A stretch of 64,000 nucleotides of DNA from Pseudomonas khavaziana (GTDB taxonomy: Bacteria; Pseudomonadota; Gammaproteobacteria; Pseudomonadales; Pseudomonadaceae). The notes below the pieces were generated by a model, which searched no databases, was not told where the DNA came from, and worked only from the letters and a program-made list of their open reading frames with translations. Positions 58,190 to 64,000 of this stretch are shown here, piece after piece (position 1 is the stretch's first letter; each line of letters starts with the position of its first letter). The stretch is from NCBI RefSeq assembly GCF_019145205.1, contig NZ_JAHSTT010000005.1, positions 456,518 through 520,517 on the forward strand. Reading direction: 5' to 3'. The position numbers and the translations under genes were made by a program.

Positions 58190-59431
58190 ATGGCTTTGAT
58201 CGTACAGAAATTTGGAGGCACCTCGGTCGGCTCTGTCGAAAGAATCGAGCAGGTCGCCGACAAGGTTAAGAAGTTCCGCGATGCCGGCGATGACCTGGTA
58301 GTGGTGTTGTCAGCCATGAGTGGCGAGACCAATCGCCTGATAGACCTGGCCAAGGCCATCAGTGGGGATCAGCAGCCGCTGCCGCGTGAGCTGGATGTGA
58401 TCGTGTCCACGGGTGAGCAGGTCACCATCGGGCTGTTGGCGATGGCGTTGAACAAACGTGGCGTGCCGGCGGTGTCCTACACTGGTAGTCAAGTGCGCAT
58501 TCTTACGGACAGCGCGCATACCAAGGCGCGCATTCTGCAAATTGACGATCAGAAAATTCGTACTGATCTGAAAGCAGGGCGCGTGGTAGTTGTAGCGGGT
58601 TTCCAGGGCGTGGACGAGCAAGGCAATATCACCACCCTTGGCCGTGGCGGTTCGGACACCACCGGTGTGGCACTGGCGGCAGCGCTAAAGGCTGACGAAT
58701 GCCAGATCTATACCGATGTGGATGGCGTCTACACCACTGACCCGCGCGTTGTGCCTGTGGCCCAGCGCCTGGACAAGATTACCTTTGAAGAAATGCTGGA
58801 AATGGCCAGCCTGGGTTCCAAGGTATTGCAGATTCGTGCGGTAGAGTTCGCCGGCAAGTACAACGTTCCGCTGCGCGTATTGCACAGCTTCAAGGAGGGT
58901 CCGGGCACCCTCATTACTATTGATGAAGAGGAATCCATGGAACAGCCGATCATTTCCGGCATCGCTTTCAATCGCGATGAAGCCAAGCTGACGATCCGTG
59001 GCGTGCCAGACACTCCGGGCGTGGCTTTCAAGATTCTTGGCCCTATCAGCGGCGCGAACATCGAAGTCGACATGATCGTGCAGAACGTTTCGCACGATAA
59101 CACCACCGATTTCACCTTCACCGTGCACCGCAACGAGTACGATGCGGCGGAGCGGATCCTGCAGAACACCGCGAGCGAGATTCGCGCCCGCGAGGTGGTG
59201 GGTGATACCAAGATCGCCAAGGTCTCGATCGTGGGCGTGGGCATGCGTTCCCACGCTGGGGTTGCCAGTCGCATGTTCGAAGCGTTGGCCAAAGAAAGTA
59301 TCAATATCCAGATGATCTCCACGTCGGAGATCAAAGTCTCGGTAGTGATCGAAGAGAAGTACCTCGAATTGGCTGTGCGTGCGCTGCACACCGCGTTTGA
59401 GCTGGACGCTCCGGCCCGACAGGGCGAGTGA
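58190..59431 (+). CDS. lysC: Aspartate kinase
   Basis: A 413-residue enzyme for the first step of lysine, threonine and methionine synthesis. The kinase domain starts ALIVQKFGGTSVGSVERI and includes GRGGSDTTGVALAAAL and YTDVDGVYTTDPRVV. Two ACT regulatory domains follow (LTIRGVPDTPGVAFKILGPI and VSIVGVGMRSHAGVASRMFE). ATG 58190 follows TTGGAA; the in-frame TTG at 58184 is less likely. An internal in-frame ATG at 58937, with AGAGGA upstream, could give a separate beta subunit of 164 residues. A terminator follows the stop. Confidence 0.95.
   Translation: MALIVQKFGGTSVGSVERIEQVADKVKKFRDAGDDLVVVLSAMSGETNRLIDLAKAISGDQQPLPRELDVIVSTGEQVTIGLLAMALNKRGVPAVSYTGSQVRILTDSAHTKARILQIDDQKIRTDLKAGRVVVVAGFQGVDEQGNITTLGRGGSDTTGVALAAALKADECQIYTDVDGVYTTDPRVVPVAQRLDKITFEEMLEMASLGSKVLQIRAVEFAGKYNVPLRVLHSFKEGPGTLITIDEEESMEQPIISGIAFNRDEAKLTIRGVPDTPGVAFKILGPISGANIEVDMIVQNVSHDNTTDFTFTVHRNEYDAAERILQNTASEIRAREVVGDTKIAKVSIVGVGMRSHAGVASRMFEALAKESINIQMISTSEIKVSVVIEEKYLELAVRALHTAFELDAPARQGE
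58937..59431 (+). CDS. Probable internally initiated aspartate kinase beta subunit
   Basis: In-frame with lysC from residue 250 (MEQPIISGIAFNRDEAKL). AGAGGA lies four bases before the ATG. The product would be the two ACT domains only, 164 residues. In Bacillus subtilis and Corynebacterium glutamicum such an in-frame start yields the beta chain of an alpha2beta2 enzyme, also at about residue 250. This is inference from site strength and position. Confidence 0.55.
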   Translation: MEQPIISGIAFNRDEAKLTIRGVPDTPGVAFKILGPISGANIEVDMIVQNVSHDNTTDFTFTVHRNEYDAAERILQNTASEIRAREVVGDTKIAKVSIVGVGMRSHAGVASRMFEALAKESINIQMISTSEIKVSVVIEEKYLELAVRALHTAFELDAPARQGE

Positions 59432-59444
59432 TGTGTTGCCAGGG

Positions 59445-59478
59445 AGGCGCGGTTTTACCGCGCCTTTCATTTTTTTGT
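59445..59478 (+). terminator. Rho-independent terminator of lysC
   Basis: A 9-bp stem AGGCGCGGT / ACCGCGCCT (59445-59453, 59457-59465) with a 3-nt loop is followed by TTCATTTTTTT. Confidence 0.92.
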
Positions 59479-59607
59479 GGGGCGCATGCTCTTTTGCATG
59501 GGCTCGACAATACTTAGGCAGGTAGGGCTATGGCCTTTCGGTTGTAGGTCGAATGCCTTTTTTTTGCAGACTGTTGTTCCTGAACTGAAATGCGTGAGGA
59601 GAAAGGC

Positions 59608-59796
59608 ATGCTGATTCTGACTCGTCGTTGCGCAGAAAGCCTGATTATCGGTGATGGCGAAATCACCGTGACCGTGCTCGGCGTCAAAGGCAATCAAGTA
59701 CGTATCGGGGTTAACGCTCCGAAAGAGGTAGCGGTCCACCGCGAGGAAATCTACCTGCGGATCAAGAAAGAGAAGGACGAAGAACCAAGCCTTTAA
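59608..59796 (+). CDS. rsmA: Carbon storage regulator RsmA (CsrA)
   Basis: A 62-residue RNA-binding protein that binds GGA motifs near ribosome-binding sites and blocks translation. The sequence [20 protein letters not shown], then [20 protein letters not shown] and [12 protein letters not shown], is the canonical CsrA fold with the binding Arg in VHREEI. AGGAGAAAGGC lies upstream of ATG 59608. The leader itself contains GGA, so autoregulation is possible. Genomic place between lysC and tRNA-Ser is as in P. aeruginosa. Confidence 0.96.
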   Translation: MLILTRRCAESLIIGDGEITVTVLGVKGNQVRIGVNAPKEVAVHREEIYLRIKKEKDEEPSL

Positions 59797-59858
59797 TTTT
59801 TATCGTTTTTTATGTTTGCAAACGGGGAAGAACGTGGTTAATATACGCCCCGTGTTGC

Positions 59859-59949
59859 GGAGAGCTGGCCGAGTGGCCGAAGGCGCTCCCCTGCTAAGGG
59901 AGTACACCTCAAAAGGGTGTCGGGGGTTCGAATCCCCCGTTCTCCGCCA
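59859..59949 (+). tRNA. tRNA-Ser (GCT)
   Basis: A 91-nt tRNA with the long variable arm of serine tRNAs. Acceptor GGAGAGC / GTTCTCC, anticodon loop CTGCTAA giving GCT, T arm GGGGGTTCGAATCCCCC, and an encoded CCA. It reads AGC/AGT codons. Confidence 0.96.
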
Positions 59950-60057
59950 TTATTTGCTTAGTACGTTGCAATCTGGTTTTTTCGGTAAGTTGTTGAAAAT
60001 ACTCGAAAAAATAGCTTTACATAGAGATTGAACGGCCTATAATGCGCGGCAACAAAT

Positions 60058-60134
60058 GCACTCGTAGCTCAGCTGGATAGAGTACTCGGCTACGAACCGA
60101 GCGGTCACAGGTTCGAATCCTGTCGAGTGCACCA
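60058..60134 (+). tRNA. tRNA-Arg (ACG), copy 1
   Basis: A 77-nt tRNA. Acceptor GCACTCG / CGAGTGC, anticodon loop CTACGAA giving ACG (wobble A to inosine), T arm ACAGGTTCGAATCCTGT, encoded CCA. A -10-like TATAAT lies about 20 bp upstream. Confidence 0.96.
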
Positions 60135-60206
60135 TTTAAGAGTTAGTTGCAGTTATGCAGGTAATTCGGTTTCAACCAGTTGTGACCTGGTATAAAAACA
60201 CAATCT

Positions 60207-60283
60207 GCACTCGTAGCTCAGCTGGATAGAGTACTCGGCTACGAACCGAGCGGTCACAGGTTCGAATCCTGTCGAGTGCACCA
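60207..60283 (+). tRNA. tRNA-Arg (ACG), copy 2
   Basis: Identical over all 77 nt to copy 1, including CCA, after a 72-bp spacer. The spacers share no long identity, so the duplication is limited to the tRNA. Confidence 0.96.
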
Positions 60284-60290
60284 TACAAAC

Positions 60291-60318
60291 AAAAAGCCCG
60301 CCTAGTGCGGGCTTTTTG
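60291..60318 (+). terminator. Rho-independent terminator of the tRNA cluster
   Basis: Stem AAAAAGCCCGC / GCGGGCTTTTT with loop CTAGT; the 3' arm runs into the T tract. Confidence 0.92.
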
Positions 60319-60631
60319 CCGTCTGGGGTTCGTGTAGGTTTTATCCTTGATTCAATCTTTTTATCCTGCCCATGTGTTTTCCCTCCCGCCTGTGGCGTCG
60401 CAGTCATGGATGTTAGTCAATGCTGAGCTTTGACGCGCAAGCACTTGTTCTTTCCAGTTTTTTAACGTTTAAAACGTCCGGGCGGTGTATCATGCGCCCG
60501 TCAGCCCCGCCGGGGCTTGTGGAATACCTCCATGGACTTACCCAGTAGTTACTCAGTACCCCGTTTTACCAATCATGAATTGACTGATTGATCCTTCCGG
60601 CGTGCCCCGCTGCTGGGAGTGGAGTTCGCCT
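60319..60631 (+). other. mgtE upstream region
   Basis: No gene seen. A short hairpin AGCCCC-GCC-GGGGCT near 60503-60517 and the motif GTATCATGCGCCCG lie in the leader. I see no M-box riboswitch fold. Confidence 0.5.
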
Positions 60632-62074
60632 ATGACCGAAGTAGAAGTAAAGAAAACTCAAGAAAGCCTGCAGGATCGCCTGGCTCAAGTCATCGAGCTG
60701 CTGCAGCGCCAGCGCGTGGTCGAAGACCTCACGCACCGCCAGGAAGGTCCGAATCACGACCGCGTTGAAAACCTGGTTCACCGGCAAAACCTGGTCGAGT
60801 TGCAACGCAAGCTCGATGACCTGCACTCCGCCGACGTTGCCTATATTCTCGAAGCCCTGCCACTGGATGATCGGCTGACCCTTTGGCAGTTGGTCAAGGC
60901 CGATCGCGACGGCGATATCCTTCTAGAAGTCTCTGATTCCGTTCGTGAAACCCTGATCGCCGACATGGACGATCATGAGCTCCTGGCTGCTGCCCGGGAG
61001 ATGGATGCGGACGAACTCGCCGACCTGGCCCCTGAGCTGCCCCGTGACGTCGTCCATGAGTTAATGGAGGCGCTCGACTCGCAGCAGCGTGAGCGCGTGC
61101 GTTCGGCGCTGTCTTACGACGAGGATCAGGTTGGCGCGCTGATGGATTTCGAGATGGTCACCATCCGTGAAGACGTCAGCCTGGAAGTGGTGCTGCGTTA
61201 CCTGCGCCGTCTCAAGGAGCTGCCAGGTCATACCGACAAATTGTTTGTGGTCGACTACGAAGGGATACTCAAGGGCGTACTGCCAATCAAGCGTCTTCTG
61301 GTCAACGACCCAGAAAAGAAAGTCGCAGACGTAATGGCCAGTGATCCGGTGAGCTTTCATCCGGATGAGGATGCTTATGATGCCGCCCAAGCGTTTGAGC
61401 GTTATGACTTGATCTCGGCGCCGGTTGTCGACAAGAACGGGAAGCTGATTGGTCGTCTGACTATCGATGAGATGGTCGACCTGATTCGTGAGGAAAGCGA
61501 AACAGAAGTCCTTAATATGGCGGGCCTTCGTGAAGAGGAAGATATATTTGCCTCGGTATGGCGCTCGCTACGTAACCGTTGGGCTTGGTTGGCGGTCAAC
61601 TTGATCACTGCGTTTATCGCCTCGCGAGTTATCGGCCTGTTCGAGGGTTCCATCGAGAAACTGGTGGCACTTGCGGCGCTGATGCCGATCGTAGCGGGTA
61701 TCGGCGGTAACTCCGGCAACCAGACCATCACCATGATCGTGCGTGCCATGGCCCTTGACCAGGTTAATACCGGCAACACCTCACGCCTGATGCGCAAAGA
61801 GCTGGCGGTGGCGCTGATCAATGGCGTTGTCTGGGGAGGGGTTATCGGTATCGTCGCCTACCTGCTGTATGACAGTTGGTCCCTGGGGGTGGTCATGACT
61901 GCTGCGATGACATTAAACCTCTTGCTGGCGGCGCTCATGGGCGTTTTGATTCCTATGACGTTGGCACGTCTTGGGCGTGATCCGGCGATGGGGGCCAGTG
62001 TGATGATCACGGCGATGACTGATAGTGGTGGCTTCTTTATCTTCCTGGGACTGGCGACTATCTTCCTGCTCTGA
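60632..62074 (+). CDS. mgtE: Magnesium transporter MgtE
   Basis: A 480-residue inner membrane Mg2+ channel. The N-terminal superhelical domain (residues ~30-160; LHSADVAYILEALPLDDRLT) is followed by two CBS domains (~165-290; PDEDAYDAAQAFERYDLISA) that close the channel when Mg2+ is high. A C-terminal block of five helices contains PIVAGIGGNSGNQTITMIVR, the conserved pore sequence. Start at ATG 60632 with GGAG upstream. Monocistronic, converging on amrZ. Confidence 0.94.
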   Translation: MTEVEVKKTQESLQDRLAQVIELLQRQRVVEDLTHRQEGPNHDRVENLVHRQNLVELQRKLDDLHSADVAYILEALPLDDRLTLWQLVKADRDGDILLEVSDSVRETLIADMDDHELLAAAREMDADELADLAPELPRDVVHELMEALDSQQRERVRSALSYDEDQVGALMDFEMVTIREDVSLEVVLRYLRRLKELPGHTDKLFVVDYEGILKGVLPIKRLLVNDPEKKVADVMASDPVSFHPDEDAYDAAQAFERYDLISAPVVDKNGKLIGRLTIDEMVDLIREESETEVLNMAGLREEEDIFASVWRSLRNRWAWLAVNLITAFIASRVIGLFEGSIEKLVALAALMPIVAGIGGNSGNQTITMIVRAMALDQVNTGNTSRLMRKELAVALINGVVWGGVIGIVAYLLYDSWSLGVVMTAAMTLNLLLAALMGVLIPMTLARLGRDPAMGASVMITAMTDSGGFFIFLGLATIFLL

Positions 62075-62135
62075 TCCCTTCCGGCGGGGGGCAAATCTGC
62101 CCCTCGTCCACATCATACCTTTCCAAATTTCGCGC

Positions 62136-62161
62136 AAAAAAAAGCCAGCACATGGCTGGCT
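62136..62161 (-). terminator. Rho-independent terminator of amrZ
   Basis: Stem AGCCAGC / GCTGGCT (62143-62149, 62155-62161) with a 5-nt loop. On the minus strand it is followed by eight T residues. On the plus strand the stem lacks a T run, so mgtE is served poorly. Confidence 0.88.
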
Positions 62162-62178
62162 TCGGCTTGCTGTGTCAA

Positions 62179-62505
62179 TCAATTGGCTTCTGCGGCTGCC
62201 TCGACGTCGTGTGCGATCAGCGAGACGAGCGCATTTTGCTGGCGGTGGGAGAGCTGACGAAAACGCTGCAGCAGTTCGCGTTCGTGCAGTGACAGCTCGG
62301 GGCTGTCAAGGCGCATGCTCAACTCTTCACCCAAGGCACCTTCCTGAATAAGGCTCTGTTCCAGGCGTGCGATGATTTCGGAGTTCATGCTGCGGTGATG
62401 ATTGCGAGCCACCTCGGCAATGCGTTCCCGCATTCCGTCTGGCAGACGTACGACGAACTTGTCAGCCGTACGGCTGGAATAAATTGCCTGTTTCAATGGG
62501 CGCAT
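62179..62505 (-). CDS. amrZ: Ribbon-helix-helix regulator AmrZ (AlgZ)
   Basis: A 108-residue Arc-type regulator controlling alginate, motility and c-di-GMP genes in Pseudomonas. [20 protein letters not shown] followed by [20 protein letters not shown] is the ribbon-helix-helix, nearly identical to P. aeruginosa AmrZ. The C-terminal tetramerisation part ([20 protein letters not shown]) is also conserved. Its possible target here is its own upstream region. Confidence 0.95.
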   Translation of the reverse strand: MRPLKQAIYSSRTADKFVVRLPDGMRERIAEVARNHHRSMNSEIIARLEQSLIQEGALGEELSMRLDSPELSLHERELLQRFRQLSHRQQNALVSLIAHDVEAAAEAN

Positions 62506-62879
62506 ATATTTAACCGGTTAGTTCAGGGGAGCGGTTTTTGGAATTGGCCGCAAGATGAGTGTTAAGACAAGGCTCACGACCAAAGTTCAACCCGAATTGC
62601 AAAGAGGCCGCATCATGCCTCAAATTTGACATTTCATTGGCGTCAATTCTGTGACAAATATTGAACTGCCTACAGGCTTTATGCCAGCACTGATTTGCGT
62701 TTTTGCGGACTGGTTAGAAAACTTTTCGCAATCAGCTGAGGGTGGCCGATCTTCGCCCCTGACTGTCCCGCGTGCGATTCGAAGGGCTCAAGCCATAAGG
62801 AATATGGCCTTTTGCCCGCACCCTTAAGACTAGTGGCAGTTTGCTTATTTGCTAATGTCAGGCGACATAAGGTAGGGGG
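62506..62879 (-). promoter_or_regulatory. amrZ upstream region
   Basis: A 374-bp gap with no gene seen. It should hold a long amrZ leader or distant promoter. GGCAAAAGGCCA on the minus strand at 62805-62816 resembles known AmrZ-bound GGCAAAACGCC sequences. A TTGACA hexamer occurs on the plus strand near 62627. Confidence 0.45.
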
Positions 62880-63059
62880 TCAGCGCAGGACAGGGTCGAA
62901 TTTGATTCGACGGCCTACGATGAGCGTCAGGAGCAGCAGGCTGCCAAACACTGCGCTGGCGATAAAGGCGGTGGTTTGATCATCCTGGGTCGTTGAGACT
63001 AGGCCGAGCAGTGTGGCGGTGAAAGTGAGGCAAAGAAATAGCCAGGCAAGCTTGGACAT
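62880..63059 (-). CDS. Small membrane protein, 59 aa
   Basis: An ATG-to-TGA frame of 59 codons read directly from the sequence. The product starts MSKLAWLFLCLTFTATLLGL and has a second hydrophobic segment FIASAVFGSLLLLTLIVG, then a basic end RRIKFDPVLR. Two membrane helices with a short outside loop are predicted. It lies 11 bp after the next small gene on the same strand, in an operon-like pair. Function unknown. Confidence 0.65.
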   Translation of the reverse strand: MSKLAWLFLCLTFTATLLGLVSTTQDDQTTAFIASAVFGSLLLLTLIVGRRIKFDPVLR

Positions 63060-63070
63060 GAGCAGCGTTC

Positions 63071-63301
63071 TCAGAAAACCCAGTGTTCGGAGGCTGGCGC
63101 GCCTTGTGCGTCCAGGGCCAATCTGACAGGTGATTGCGGCGTGGCGTTCATCACTGCGAGTTGAGGGCGTTGTTGCTGTTGAAGGTAATGCGGGGTCGCT
63201 TGGCTGATTTGCGCAGTGTCTTCGGTAGGCGATTGGAATTGGAGCATCACCAAGGCAGTCAATGCCGCTGTATTAAGGCCTAGCAGAAGGGCGCTGTTCA
63301 T
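63071..63301 (-). CDS. Small membrane-anchored protein, 76 aa
   Basis: An N-terminal hydrophobic segment (SALLLGLNTAALTALVMLQF) is followed by a Gln/Pro-rich, probably periplasmic tail of about 50 residues (HYLQQQQRPQLAVMNATPQS). Upstream gene of the pair with the 59-aa membrane protein. Family not recognised. Confidence 0.6.
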   Translation of the reverse strand: MNSALLLGLNTAALTALVMLQFQSPTEDTAQISQATPHYLQQQQRPQLAVMNATPQSPVRLALDAQGAPASEHWVF

Positions 63302-63627
63302 GGTGATCTACTCCGTGGATGCCTGGATCAATTGGTTTTTGTGATAGAACCATTGCAGATGCCGTGCCAATATTTTATTTCAATAAAATCAACCGGTTAT
63401 CTTTGAATTCGGTCTCTTAAGCTTGCAGTTTGCAAGTATGGCGATTTGAAGGTAGTGCAATTTGCACGACCGATGCGTGGTGGTGAGAGGTTGGATTGCA
63501 GTTGGCGATGCCCAAAAGCATCCGCCTACAGTCAAAAAGCCTGCGGACGACATGACAAAACCAGCCCTGGCCGTTAACATGCTCGCCGATCATCGCTTAG
63601 CTGGCTTTTGCGCTGACGGCAGTATTC
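63302..63627. other. Intergenic region with two TGCAA/TTGCA palindromes
   Basis: No gene seen. CTTGCA-GTT-TGCAAG (63422-63436) and GTGCAA-T-TTGCAC (63455-63467) are two related palindromes 33 bp apart, about 120-165 bp upstream of the small-protein pair. They may bind one regulator. The region is AT-richer than the average. Confidence 0.45.
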
Positions 63628-63704
63628 GTCCCAGTAGCTCAATTGGATAGAGCATCCCCCTCCTAAGGGGAAGGTTGGCCGTTCGAACCGGCCCTGGGAC
63701 ACCA
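63628..63704 (+). tRNA. tRNA-Arg (CCT)
   Basis: A 77-nt tRNA. Acceptor GTCCCAG / CTGGGAC, anticodon stem TCCCC / GGGGA with loop CTCCTAA giving CCT, T arm GGCCGTTCGAACCGGCC, encoded CCA. It reads the AGG codon. Confidence 0.95.
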
Positions 63705-64000
63705 TCCATATTGCTAGCACCTTCTGTTGTCGGTATTCGCCGATTTCGCCACTCAGACATTTCTTCTATATAGCTTTGGTTTATTTCAAGCCTGAAGTCG
63801 CTTTCTATCGGCTGTCGGGTGGTTGATGGGGGAGAGCTGTTCAGGCCTTTTGCCGGGTGGATGATTCGAAGATTCTTGCGCTTCACCGAAGCGCACCTGT
63901 TGTGCTCTATATAGAAGAGCTGGCAAATCGGGGGGGGAATGGACAGTGCCGAAGGAATTTCATCTTTTTTGATTTATTAGCTTGACGCTCATGTTCATAC
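63705..64000. other. Right edge, no gene recognised
   Basis: About 300 bp after tRNA-Arg(CCT) with no convincing start, domain or terminator. It includes an 8-bp G run (near 63930) and ends AT-rich. The 3' end of this tRNA is a frequent integration site in Pseudomonas, but nothing diagnostic of an island is inside the window. Confidence 0.4.

Noticed and set aside
60058..60283. Regular repeat that might suggest a CRISPR-like array.
   Set aside because: The two 77-bp units fold as complete tRNA-Arg genes; there are only two and no short-spacer array exists in the window.
60284..60631. M-box magnesium riboswitch before mgtE.
   Set aside because: No matching conserved blocks; only a short GC hairpin was seen.

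Overview
The window is a chromosomal segment of a Pseudomonas, most likely of the P. fluorescens group. The evidence is the high-GC coding style, the AruCFGDBE arginine succinyltransferase pathway joined to the AotJQMP transporter and the AraC-type ArgR, a near-identical AmrZ, RsmA beside tRNA-Ser, a Pseudomonas-type DUF2790 protein, and many REP/REPIN doublets of the GTGGGAGGGGGCTTGCTCCCGA and TGTAGGAGCGAGCTTGCTCGCG kinds. The taxonomic call rests on recognition, not on a search.

Left third (1-31 kb), mostly accessory metabolism and regulation. It opens with 5-oxoprolinase pxpA(partial)-pxpB-pxpC, then phosphate (Pit) and zinc (ZntB) transporters, a PepSY protein, a sterol-desaturase-family enzyme, a secreted GlpQ coupled to an AraC regulator, and a small GATase-like/ABM pair divergent from a LysR regulator. 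Next come a DUF1003 protein, a soluble PAS-PAS chemoreceptor (BdlA-like) beside a MASE2-GGDEF diguanylate cyclase, and a TetR/MBL-fold pair with two palindromic operators. An amidase follows with an unknown partner, then an XRE regulator behind a LexA-like box next to a CoiA-like zinc-finger protein, an MFS transporter, and an amino-acid ABC transporter transcribed with an ArgH paralogue under a divergent LysR. The section ends with an HAD phosphatase, an HNH nuclease remnant, nrdB and a VapBC module.

Centre (31-54 kb), the arginine block. acsA is followed by aotJ-aotQ-aotM-(AstE-like)-aotP-argR and, after a 5-kb gene for a giant DUF6543/LRR toxin-like protein on the opposite strand, by aruC-aruF-aruG-aruD-aruB-(small acidic protein)-aruE. 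Aot imports arginine/ornithine, ArgR activates both operons (TGTCGC-N8-AA half-sites lie before aotJ and aruC), and Aru enzymes convert arginine to glutamate plus succinate. Three REPIN doublets interrupt the aru operon. A strong stem-loop with a T run separates aotJ from the permease genes.

Right part (53-64 kb), mostly housekeeping. It holds ribH2 under an FMN riboswitch, threonine aldolase, alaS with a perfect palindrome around its promoter -10, lysC with a probable internal start for a regulatory subunit, rsmA, tRNA-Ser(GCT), two identical tRNA-Arg(ACG), mgtE, amrZ, a pair of tiny membrane proteins and tRNA-Arg(CCT). The most unusual single object is the LRR gene at 40061-45085. It has two tandem homologous linker+LRR modules, lacks the NEL ubiquitin-ligase domain expected to follow, and its stop codon directly abuts that of argR.
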